From: Arthrobacter sp. AZCC_0090
Lineage (GTDB): Bacteria > Actinomycetota > Actinomycetes > Actinomycetales > Micrococcaceae
Assembly (NCBI RefSeq): GCF_014207375.1
Contig: NZ_JACHEE010000002.1
Span: 290,885-354,884, forward strand
Length of the DNA stretch: 64,000 nucleotides
Direction of reading: 5' to 3'
Under the pieces are notes generated by a model. That model was not told the origin of the DNA and did no database searches. It was given only the letters and a program-made list of their open reading frames with translations. Position numbers and translations under genes: made by a program. This document shows, piece by piece, positions 42,687-50,064 of this stretch. Each line of letters begins with the position of its first letter. Position 1 is the stretch's first letter.

Positions 42687-44032
42687 TGCGCTCCCTGGTG
42701 TTGGCCGGAGGCGGGATGCGCGTGGCTTGGCAGGCCGGCGTGGTGCGGGCGCTCGCGGAGGAAGGGCTCACGTTCGACCATGTGGACGGGACGTCCGGCG
42801 GGATATTGACGGCCGGGATGATGCTCTCCGGAGTGTCCCCGGAGGACATGTGCAGCAACTGGTCCGGCGTCAACGTCAAGGACTTCGGCTCGGCCCTCCC
42901 CCTGGGCGACTATCTGAAGGGACCGTGGTCCTTGCCTGCCATTGGCGATGCCGACGGCCTCCTCAACAAAGTGTTCCCGGCTTTGGGGATCGATGCTGCT
43001 GAGATCCGTCGCCGGGCGGCGGAACCGGGCGCCGTCGGGGGCTCCTTCAACGTGGTGGAGTTCGTGGAAAAGCGCTGCCACGCGCTTGACGCAAGCGAGA
43101 TCGATCCGGAGCTCATGGCCGCCGGAATGTCGTTGCCCATCTTCCTGACACCGTTGCGGCGGGACGGCAAGATCTGGACCGATGCCGTCTGGGTGCGCGA
43201 CGCCAACGTCCAGGAAGCGCTGCGGCGGGGTGCTGACGAAATCTGGCTGATCTGGTGCATCGGGAATTCCCCCTATTGGGGCGACGGCCCGCTGGAGCAG
43301 TACGTCCACATGATCGAAATGAGTGCCATGGGCGCACTCCTTGCGGATTTCGAGGCGGCCAAGGCCATCGGACGCGAGTTTGTGCTCCACGTGGTGCGTC
43401 CGGAGCATCCCCTCCCGCTCGATCCCGAGTTCTACCTGGACCGGATCAACGCAGACACCTTGATCGGCATGGGCTACCGGGACGCACGGAAATACCTGGA
43501 CTCGATGACCAGCGACGGCTTGGCGAAGGATTCTTCCTGTACGGCCATGACCGAGCCTCCTACCGGGGTCCGTTTCAACGACACCCTCCGCGGTGAATCC
43601 GGCGGGGAACCGCTGACGTTGACGGCCACCGTGGTGCTGCCCTCCGCCGACGCCGGAGCCGCACCACAGGTGTCCGGTTTCCTTGACCACGGGCCGTTCG
43701 GAGCCCGCGTTTTCCTCGCCGACGGGCGCGTTGAAACCCACGGGGAAAACGTCAGCTACAGGGCGCGAGTAAAGCTCGACGGCGGCTGGCAGGACGTGTC
43801 GGTGACCCGCACCTTCCACGACGATCCGGGACCTGACGCGTGGTCCGATTCCCGCCGCGCCCGGCTGGTGGTGGAAGGGCGGATCGATACCGAGGTCAGC
43901 ATGAGCCTCGGCGACGCCGCAGGGCTCATCGCGTCGGCGGAACCCGTTGGTGCCCACGGGTTCCTTGGCCGGGCCAAGGCGGCGGAGACCTTTGTAGCCA
44001 ACGGACTCCGGGACCTCCTGCAGAGGTACTGA
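42683..44032 (+). CDS. Patatin-like phospholipase with extra C-terminal domain
   Basis: 449 residues; ATG overlaps the previous stop. The patatin oxyanion loop is LVLAGGGMRVAWQAG and the nucleophile serine lies in VDGTSGGILTAGMM; the catalytic Asp is probably in IWTDAVWVRD, where the usual DGG/DGA reads DA. Residues 1-285 are the lipase. Residues about 293-449 form a second domain (VRFNDTLRG, VSYRARVKLDGG, PDAWSDSRRARLVVEG) that lines up with the C-terminal domain of the GMC protein at the head of the operon. The enzyme should hydrolyse acyl esters of membrane or storage lipids. Confidence 0.85.
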   Translation: MMRSLVLAGGGMRVAWQAGVVRALAEEGLTFDHVDGTSGGILTAGMMLSGVSPEDMCSNWSGVNVKDFGSALPLGDYLKGPWSLPAIGDADGLLNKVFPALGIDAAEIRRRAAEPGAVGGSFNVVEFVEKRCHALDASEIDPELMAAGMSLPIFLTPLRRDGKIWTDAVWVRDANVQEALRRGADEIWLIWCIGNSPYWGDGPLEQYVHMIEMSAMGALLADFEAAKAIGREFVLHVVRPEHPLPLDPEFYLDRINADTLIGMGYRDARKYLDSMTSDGLAKDSSCTAMTEPPTGVRFNDTLRGESGGEPLTLTATVVLPSADAGAAPQVSGFLDHGPFGARVFLADGRVETHGENVSYRARVKLDGGWQDVSVTRTFHDDPGPDAWSDSRRARLVVEGRIDTEVSMSLGDAAGLIASAEPVGAHGFLGRAKAAETFVANGLRDLLQRY

Positions 44033-44063
44033 AACGCGCGTCCTTCCCCGTGTGATCCAGCTC

Positions 44064-44090
44064 ATTACCGGCGGGTAACCATCAGGGAAC
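44064..44090 (+). promoter_or_regulatory. GlnR-like half-site ladder upstream of the short NirB-like flavoprotein
   Basis: ATTAC (44064), GTAAC (44075) and GGAAC (44086) are spaced exactly 11 bp apart with six-base gaps; the last two also satisfy AC-N9-AC. The site lies about 105 bp before the ATG at 44196. It matches the ladders at narK and nirB. Confidence 0.5.
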
Positions 44091-44195
44091 GGGCGCCTGC
44101 GAAATAGCAACAACGGGGAAACACCACCGAAAAACCCAACGCCTACGCTGGGCACAGGCAAGCACCCACAGGTCAATCCAGCGAAGGGACCCACC

Positions 44196-45107
44196 ATGTC
44201 CATCACCCCGCCCGCAGACTCCATCCACCTCGTCATCGCAGGAGCCGGGCCCGCCGCCCAGGCGCTCGTGCGTCGGCTGATGGGGATCAGCACACCCCAC
44301 AAAAGCCGCCAACAGCCGGGAACCGCAGCCTTCCACGGCACCATCACCGTCCTGAGCAACCGCGACGATTGTTCCGATGCCCTCCTCGAGCTAGCTGCCC
44401 TCCCCCAGGTTTCCGTTCGTTTCGGCCAGGCCGCGAGCTTCATTGATGCCCAGGCCCGCACGGTGACCACCACCGAGGGCATGGAGTTCCCGTACGATCA
44501 GCTGGTTGTCGCCACCGGCTCCTCGCCCATGTTTCCGCCGGTCCAGGGCGCTGCACGCGGGCTGAGCTACTCCACCATCGACGACGCCGAGCAAATCGGC
44601 ACCGCGGTCAAGGACATTACCCGGGTCTTGGGCCGTCGCCCGCTCGGAATCCTGGTGGGCACCGGCCCGGCGGCCGGCCAAGCCGAGGCTGTGCTGCGTG
44701 CCCGCGGCGTCCGACCCGTCCGCACCACCTTGCGCCCCGCTGCCGTCATGCCTTCCGTCGCCGGTTCGGTCTTCCCGGCCACGGGGATCGTCTTCGAAGA
44801 CGGCAGCAGCATGAACGGCGATCTTGTGGTGCTCGCCGAGGAACGGCTCCCCCGCAACGAGCTCGCCGAAAGCGCCGGCGTGCAAACAGCTCCCGACGGC
44901 GGCATCCGGGTGGGGCGCGACCTCGCCACGTCCGTGGCGGGCATCTGGGCGATCGGTGACGCCGCCTCCTGGGACGGCATGCGCTTGGGCCTCGTCTTGT
45001 CTTCCGATGCCGCCGCGGCCCATTGTGCCGCCCGGCTTGAGGAAGACGCCAGGGTCCGCGCTCCGAGGTCCATACCGTCTGCAGGTTCCGCCGTCGCCGC
45101 CGCTTGA
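44196..45107 (+). CDS. Short FAD-dependent pyridine nucleotide oxidoreductase, NirB-N-terminal-like
   Basis: 303 residues; AAGGGA precedes the ATG. The FAD site is LVIAGAGPAAQALVRRL, the central motif PYDQLVVATGSSP, a second dinucleotide site GILVGTGPAAGQAEAVL, and the FAD C-terminal contact GIWAIGDAASWDGMRLG. Several stretches parallel the first third of NirB (VVAGGGPAAHR, PYDHLVVATGSD, GIWAIGEVANFGGMCLG). There are no iron-sulfur or siroheme domains. Its promoter region carries a GlnR-like ladder, so it may serve nitrogen metabolism as a stand-alone reductase. Substrate unknown. Confidence 0.75.
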   Translation: MSITPPADSIHLVIAGAGPAAQALVRRLMGISTPHKSRQQPGTAAFHGTITVLSNRDDCSDALLELAALPQVSVRFGQAASFIDAQARTVTTTEGMEFPYDQLVVATGSSPMFPPVQGAARGLSYSTIDDAEQIGTAVKDITRVLGRRPLGILVGTGPAAGQAEAVLRARGVRPVRTTLRPAAVMPSVAGSVFPATGIVFEDGSSMNGDLVVLAEERLPRNELAESAGVQTAPDGGIRVGRDLATSVAGIWAIGDAASWDGMRLGLVLSSDAAAAHCAARLEEDARVRAPRSIPSAGSAVAAA

Positions 45108-45249
45108 GGAGGCGTGAGGCGGCCCGACACCCGGTATTCGCGCCGTTTCAGGGCAGCCTCCACGGCGGCGCGGCAGTGTGGCAAGATGGTCATTTGACGA
45201 GCCGCGACCCTTGCGGCAGAAGCCACCGGGCCGCCACGGAAGGACCTCC

Positions 45250-45954
45250 ATGAGCAACCAAGCCTCCACCGCACTGGACAGTAGTGCAAGCATCGCTTCC
45301 TACATCGACCACACCCTTCTCAAGCCGGAGGCCAGCGAGGCCGAGGTGCGCCAGGTCTGTGCCGAGGCGGCCGAGTACAAGTTCAAATCGGTCTGCGTCA
45401 ATCCGATTTGGGTTAAGACCGTCACCAAGGCCCTCAAGGGTTCCGGCGTGCTCACCTGCTCGGTGATTGGGTTCCCGCTGGGGGCCACGCCCAGCGACGT
45501 CAAGGCTTTTGAAGCCCGTGGTGCCGTGTTGGACGGTGCGGATGAAATCGACATGGTGATCAACATCGCCGCAGCCCGAGCCGGGGACAAGGGCGCATTG
45601 GTGGACGACATCACGGCCGTAGCGGAGGCAGTCCACGCGGGCGGGGCCATCCTCAAGGTCATCATCGAGACCGCGCTACTGAACGACGAGCAGAAGGTCC
45701 TGGCTTGCGAAGCCTCCGTCGAGGCCGGGGCGGACTTCGTCAAGACATCAACCGGCTTCAACGGTGGCGGCGCCACAGTCGAGGACGTTGCCCTCATGCG
45801 CAAGACGGTAGGCCCGGACCTCGGCGTCAAAGCCTCCGGTGGCGTGCGTTCCCTGGCTGATGCACAGGCTATGATTGCTGCTGGTGCAACACGTATCGGT
45901 GCGAGCTCCGGAATTGCCATCGTCAAAGGTGAACAAGGTTCATCCGCGTACTGA
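45250..45954 (+). CDS. deoC: Deoxyribose-phosphate aldolase
   Basis: 234 residues from the ATG at 45250 (GGAAGGA upstream); the open frame before it is not conserved. Family marks: [40 protein letters not shown], the Schiff-base lysine in [10 protein letters not shown], and [10 protein letters not shown]. It splits 2-deoxyribose-5-phosphate to acetaldehyde and glyceraldehyde-3-phosphate, the last step of deoxynucleoside catabolism, and would use products of PunA and the phospho-sugar mutase. Confidence 0.94.
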   Translation: MSNQASTALDSSASIASYIDHTLLKPEASEAEVRQVCAEAAEYKFKSVCVNPIWVKTVTKALKGSGVLTCSVIGFPLGATPSDVKAFEARGAVLDGADEIDMVINIAAARAGDKGALVDDITAVAEAVHAGGAILKVIIETALLNDEQKVLACEASVEAGADFVKTSTGFNGGGATVEDVALMRKTVGPDLGVKASGGVRSLADAQAMIAAGATRIGASSGIAIVKGEQGSSAY

Positions 45955-46008
45955 ATTGCACCGCAGCCGCCAAGGTTTTTGAGCCCCCAGGGGCCGAGGA
46001 GGAAAAGC

Positions 46009-46236
46009 ATGTCCCAGAACGCCACGAGCCAGCCCATCGAAAAAGAGAACCCACTGGGCCAGAGCATTCTGCTCTTCGTGTTCAGCATGGTCCTGTTCCT
46101 CGGTGCGATCTATTCGCTGTCCTTCCTGACGCTGAGCAACCCGTGGCCCATGGCCGTGTGCCTCGGCCTGTTTGCGCTCGCATTCTGGATTCCGCAGACC
46201 ATCCTCGGCCGCTCCAACTCGGCAGGCGAAAGCTAA
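46009..46236 (+). CDS. Small two-segment membrane protein
   Basis: 75 residues from the ATG at 46009, preceded by GAGGAAAAGC. A hydrophilic start (SQPIEKENPLGQ) leads to two hydrophobic helices (ILLFVFSMVLFLGAIYSLSFL; PWPMAVCLGLFALAFWIPQ) and a short polar tail. It follows deoC by 54 bp and may be co-transcribed. No family named. A strong terminator follows 15 bp after the stop. Confidence 0.65.
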   Translation: MSQNATSQPIEKENPLGQSILLFVFSMVLFLGAIYSLSFLTLSNPWPMAVCLGLFALAFWIPQTILGRSNSAGES

Positions 46237-46251
46237 GAAACCAACTGCAAA

Positions 46252-46287
46252 AGTTGTGGCCCCGGACTTTGGTCCGGGGCCACAACT
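46252..46287 (+). terminator. Strong terminator after the deoC / small membrane protein genes
   Basis: Perfect 16-base arms (AGTTGTGGCCCCGGAC and its complement) around TTTG, followed by ATTTAAG. Confidence 0.88.
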
Positions 46288-46301
46288 ATTTAAGTGTGAC
46301 T

Positions 46302-46400
46302 CCACCACTTCTGACCTCCTTTCAACGCGAACGACGGCGGCGCGCCCCGAAAAAGGGCGTGTCGCCGTCGTTCCCCACCAAAGAAGGTCGGAAGTGGTGG
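46302..46400. repeat. 99-bp nested palindrome
   Basis: Outer arms 46302-46322 and 46380-46400 pair at 19 of 21 positions; inner arms 46330-46347 and 46355-46372 pair at 16 of 18, around CGAAAAA. The outer and inner stems are separated by about seven bases on each side. It lies between a terminator and the exported-protein cluster. It has no coding content and is unlike the 66-bp element at 24562. Confidence 0.7.
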
Positions 46401-46409
46401 TCGAGCAAG

Positions 46410-46455
46410 TAGTACCACTCGTTTTGAATGGGAAAAACGGGTAGCACCACTCGTT
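46410..46455 (+). repeat. Two 14-bp direct repeats upstream of the exported-protein cluster
   Basis: TAGTACCACTCGTT (46410) and TAGCACCACTCGTT (46442) differ at one base and are 32 bp apart, close to three helical turns. Together with the palindrome TATTCC-GG-GGAATA at 46552-46565 they make the likely control region for the gene at 46588. The gap 46237-46587 holds no gene. Confidence 0.5.
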
Positions 46456-46587
46456 GTTTGTTAAACACCCACCATGCCAGCATTTGGTCATCGAATGAAT
46501 GGGCAGTCAAAGCAGGATTGGTAATTTGCGAATTCCTTGCCGCTGTTCACCTATTCCGGGGAATAACAATTAACAAGGAGTCTCATC

Positions 46588-47070
46588 ATGCGTAAATTGA
46601 GCAAAAAAGGAAAGATCTACGCGGCAGCAGCATCAATTGCCCTCGTAGCAGCAAGCGGCGGAGCAGCCTTCGCATACTGGACCAACACCGGTAGCGGTGT
46701 CGCCTCGGGCGCAACCGGCACAAATGCGCCGGTTACGGTCGTGCAGACCAGCGTCGTCACCGATCTGAAGCCGGGCGGCGCGCCTCAGGCCTTGAGCGGC
46801 AACTTCAACAACGGCAACACCAGCCCGGTTTATGTTGCCAGCGTGACGGCAAGCATCGCGAGCGTCACCCAGGCCGCTGGTGCAGTCGGGGCCTGCGACG
46901 CCGGCGACTTCACCCTCGCCTTGCCGACAATGACCGTCGGCCACGAAGTGGCCAGCGGCACGGGTATGGGCAGCTGGGGCGGTGCGACGATCGCGTTCAA
47001 CGACAAGACCGGCACCAACCAGGACGGCTGCAAGGGCGCCACCGTCAACTTCACCTACACCAGCAACTAG
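46588..47070 (+). CDS. Exported protein with SipW-type signal region (TasA/camelysin-like)
   Basis: 160 residues; AAGGAG before the ATG. The N-terminus (RKLSKKGKIYAAAASIALVA) and the motif GAAFAYWTNTGSG around the cleavage site are those of SipW-dependent TasA/camelysin-type proteins. The mature part is small, Gly/Thr/Ala-rich and beta in character, with two cysteines (GACDAGD and NQDGCKGATV) that could form a disulfide. It could be a matrix fibre or surface protein. It heads a cluster of four exported proteins on the same strand. Confidence 0.75.
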   Translation: MRKLSKKGKIYAAAASIALVAASGGAAFAYWTNTGSGVASGATGTNAPVTVVQTSVVTDLKPGGAPQALSGNFNNGNTSPVYVASVTASIASVTQAAGAVGACDAGDFTLALPTMTVGHEVASGTGMGSWGGATIAFNDKTGTNQDGCKGATVNFTYTSN

Positions 47071-47153
47071 TCGAGGGCTGGTGGGCCGGCAACGGCCCAC
47101 CAGCTTGTGCTGTCTTAACAGAACCACGTAGAACAAACCCAGAGGAGGAACCG

Positions 47154-48005
47154 GTGCCACGCATTCCGGAGCTATTCCGATCGCCGATCCGCACCGCCCG
47201 CGCGGGCGCCAAGGTGCTTCTGGTTGGCCTTCTTTTGGTGACCTTTACGTCAGGCGTCGTGCTCGCCGCCAATAGCAACGGAAATGGAAACAGCGCCCAA
47301 AACCCCGAAAAAGGCATCACCTTACAACTTGCACCTACCAGCAGGTCCGTGACACAGGGGACCTCGGCAAGCTTCAACGTCGTGGTCCAGCCCACAGGCG
47401 GGTTTACTGGCAACGTCTCACTGTCAATCTCGGGGCTGCCGGCAGGCGCCACAGCATCGTTTTCGCCCGCAGTCGTCGCCGTCGGGACCGGATCAGCATC
47501 AGCGAACCTCAACGTGTCCACGACATCCGCCACACCTCTTGGAACCTACTCCCTGAGCCTCAAGGGCAGCAGCGGAACGACACAGTCCGCGGTCGTCGTC
47601 GTTTCCTTGACTGTGACCGCCGGCCAGCACCAGCCGTTCACCATCTCAGGCGACCCCACCGGACTTCTGGCACCTGGCAACGCCGTGTCGATTGATCTTC
47701 GTTTGGCGAACCCGGGCAATTCCAGCCTCAACGTCACCGGGCTTACTGTATCCATCACTGGAGTCACCAGAACTGCAGAGGCTGTGGCGAATAACCGGCC
47801 ATGCAATCCTTCGGACTATGCAGTCACACAATTCAGCGGCAGTTATCCGATCTCTGCCCCGCCAGGCAATTCCTTTCTCTCTACAAGCGGCATCCTGGCG
47901 GCTCGGTGGCCACAGATAAGAATGCTGGACACCTCGCTCAACCAGGACGGCTGCAAAGGCGCAACCATCCAGCTTTCCTACTCCGGAACGGGACAGGGCA
48001 ACTGA
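47154..48005 (+). CDS. Exported Ig-like repeat protein sharing the cluster's C-terminal motif
   Basis: 283 residues from the GTG at 47154 (GGAGGA upstream). The signal region is AKVLLVGLLLVTFTSGVVLAA, followed by a low-complexity NSNGNGNSAQN linker. Residues about 55-165 form an Ig-like beta domain (SVTQGTSASFNVVVQPTGGF, GTYSLSLKGSSGT). Residues about 175-283 carry cysteines in NRPCNPSDY and NQDGCKGATI, the same ending as the gene before. Unlike its neighbours it lacks the AYW motif. Likely surface or matrix protein. Confidence 0.7.
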   Translation: MPRIPELFRSPIRTARAGAKVLLVGLLLVTFTSGVVLAANSNGNGNSAQNPEKGITLQLAPTSRSVTQGTSASFNVVVQPTGGFTGNVSLSISGLPAGATASFSPAVVAVGTGSASANLNVSTTSATPLGTYSLSLKGSSGTTQSAVVVVSLTVTAGQHQPFTISGDPTGLLAPGNAVSIDLRLANPGNSSLNVTGLTVSITGVTRTAEAVANNRPCNPSDYAVTQFSGSYPISAPPGNSFLSTSGILAARWPQIRMLDTSLNQDGCKGATIQLSYSGTGQGN

Positions 48006-48006
48006 A

Positions 48007-48531
48007 ATGCGGGCAACTGACATGAAAGCGAACAGGTGGATGAAGACCGGCTCCTTGGCCGCGGCCAAAGCGGCTGTGACGGCTGCCTTGCTGAGCCTGG
48101 TGCTGGGAGTCGGATCGGCCTACGCCTATTGGTCCAGCATCGGGATCGGCAGTGGCTCGGCCGCCAACGGCACCATGCAGACGGTGACCGTGGACGCTTT
48201 GGTGGCCGGTGACAGTCCCGCAACCACCCTCGTCCCTGGAGGTAGCGCGGAGGTCATCGTGCGAGCGAACAATCCAAATGCCTTCACTGTGCAGGTGTAC
48301 AGCTTCATCGCCAACGGAGCCGCTACCGCGGATTCATCCCACCCGCTGTGCACTACCACGGGCGTGACGTTCAACGCCCCGACCGCGCCACTCACTCCAA
48401 CGGTGTCCATCCCGGCAAACTCCTCCGTTCTGATCACCCTGCCCGCAGCTGCGTCAATGTCGACGGCATCACAATCCAGCTGCCAAGGCGCCGTATTCCA
48501 CCTTCCAGTGACGATGGCGGTCCGCAAATGA
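48007..48531 (+). CDS. Exported protein with SipW-type signal region
   Basis: 174 residues from the ATG at 48007, one base after the previous stop; an ATG at 48022 is an alternative start. The signal ends GVGSAYAYWSSIGIGSGSA, again the SipW-type pattern. The mature part has cysteines in HPLCTTTG and QSSCQGAVF, echoing the two-cysteine layout of its neighbours. Its stop overlaps the next gene's ATG by four bases, so translation is coupled. Confidence 0.72.
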   Translation: MRATDMKANRWMKTGSLAAAKAAVTAALLSLVLGVGSAYAYWSSIGIGSGSAANGTMQTVTVDALVAGDSPATTLVPGGSAEVIVRANNPNAFTVQVYSFIANGAATADSSHPLCTTTGVTFNAPTAPLTPTVSIPANSSVLITLPAAASMSTASQSSCQGAVFHLPVTMAVRK

Positions 48532-50054
48532 ACAAGCCCAAGCACTCTGCAGGCCGCGGATACAGGCACGCACTCCACCGTCGCGTGACGTGGACGCTCC
48601 TGGCAGTGCTCTTCATCTCCTGGGGCGGCCCGGCAGCCAACGCCTTCTGGCAATCGCTGAGCAGCAGCAATTTCGGTGCAGCCAAAGCAGACACCATGCC
48701 GCAAGGCGGCGCACCGGCAGGCTCATTGAGCGGCACCAATGTCACGGTCAGCTGGGCTGCCGCCACCACAGCGGGCGGACACGCAGTGGCGGGCTACACC
48801 GTGGCCCGCTACTCGGCTCCTTCCGGCGGTACCAAGGTCGCCGCTGGAGGAGGCTGCACGGGGACGGTATCCGGCTTGGGCTGCATCGAGCAAAGCGTCC
48901 CCGACGGAACCTGGTATTACACCATCACGCCGATAATCTCACTCTGGACGGGTGCCGAAAGCGCGCGGAGCGCGGGCATATCCATCGATACGACTCCGCC
49001 AACCGTCAGCGTTGCGTCAATATCCCCGACGCCGAACGCGGCGGGTTTCAACAACACCAGCCCGGTGACCGTGAACCTCAGCGCCGTCGACAACCCGGGC
49101 GGCTCCGGCGTCGCGACCATCAAGTACACGATCGACGGCGGCAGCACGGTGACCGTCAACGCGGCCACAGCGGCAGTGAATGTCAGCGGCGAGGGCACCC
49201 ATACCGTCTCCTACTTCGCCTCGGACGTCGCAGGGAACACCAGCACTCCGAAGACCCAAACGGTCAAGATCGATACCATCGCGCCGGATCGCCCCTCGAT
49301 CTCCGCACCGGCATGGGTGAACAACGCCAACAAGAGCAACGTTCTCGTGACTGGCACGGCGGAGGCAGGGGCCTCAGTAACCCTCACGGTCACGGACGCC
49401 GGCGGTACAAACTCGGCCAGCCAGACCGTCACGGCCAACGGATCCGGTGCTTGGAGCACGAGCGGCCTAAGCCTCGCAAATCTGAATGACGGAACCATCT
49501 CGTACAGCGCCGTGGCCAAGGATGCTGCTGGCAACACGAGCCAGCCAACCACGGTTGCCTTGTCCAAGGACACTTTGGCTCCCACGGTTTCATCCATAAC
49601 GATGGCCAATGGCAAATCGTCGGGCGTAGCCGATAAAGGAGACACGCTCACCATCGTCTTTTCCTCGGATATGGACGCACACACCCTGTGCAGTGCCTGG
49701 GATTCAACGTCAGCCACCCACTCCGCCACGGGCACCGTCAGCATCAGCGCCGCCAATGACACACTGACACTGACCAGCGGCGGAAGCTGCTTGGTTCCTG
49801 CTTTCGGAAGTGTGCTTCTCAACGGGGACTACAACTCGAACGCCAGCCAGGCCCGGACGTTCTCAGCCCCGATCACCTGGACCCAATCCACCGGGACACT
49901 CGTGATCACGCTCAACGACAACGGCACAAACGGAAGCAAGGGTGGCGGCGTCCCCTCGAGCCTGCCTGTTTACACCCCACCGGCAGACGCCGCGGATATC
50001 GCGGGCAATCCCCTGACAGGTACCTTCACCGCCGGGATCGCCTCCGGATTCTAG
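48528..50054 (+). CDS. Large exported Ig-like multidomain protein
   Basis: 508 residues from the ATG at 48528. Signal region LAVLFISWGGPAANAFWQSL ends in an AFW motif like that of its neighbours. Domains: a fibronectin-like region (NVTVSWAAATTAGGHAVAGYTV), a bacterial Ig-like repeat with TTPPTVSVAS and GTHTVSYFASDVAGN, a second with VLVTGTAEAGASVTLTV and SYSAVAKDAAGN, and a C-terminal SbsA-like part (DTLTIVFSSDMD, PPADAADIAGNPL). No LPXTG or membrane anchor. Probably a secreted adhesive or matrix protein, the largest of the cluster. Confidence 0.75.
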   Translation: MNKPKHSAGRGYRHALHRRVTWTLLAVLFISWGGPAANAFWQSLSSSNFGAAKADTMPQGGAPAGSLSGTNVTVSWAAATTAGGHAVAGYTVARYSAPSGGTKVAAGGGCTGTVSGLGCIEQSVPDGTWYYTITPIISLWTGAESARSAGISIDTTPPTVSVASISPTPNAAGFNNTSPVTVNLSAVDNPGGSGVATIKYTIDGGSTVTVNAATAAVNVSGEGTHTVSYFASDVAGNTSTPKTQTVKIDTIAPDRPSISAPAWVNNANKSNVLVTGTAEAGASVTLTVTDAGGTNSASQTVTANGSGAWSTSGLSLANLNDGTISYSAVAKDAAGNTSQPTTVALSKDTLAPTVSSITMANGKSSGVADKGDTLTIVFSSDMDAHTLCSAWDSTSATHSATGTVSISAANDTLTLTSGGSCLVPAFGSVLLNGDYNSNASQARTFSAPITWTQSTGTLVITLNDNGTNGSKGGGVPSSLPVYTPPADAADIAGNPLTGTFTAGIASGF

Positions 50055-50064
50055 GGATCCACTA

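Noticed and set aside
42629..44482. 617-codon minus-strand frame opposite the patatin gene
   Set aside because: Spans several real genes and intergenic sequence on the other strand; no domain recognisable.
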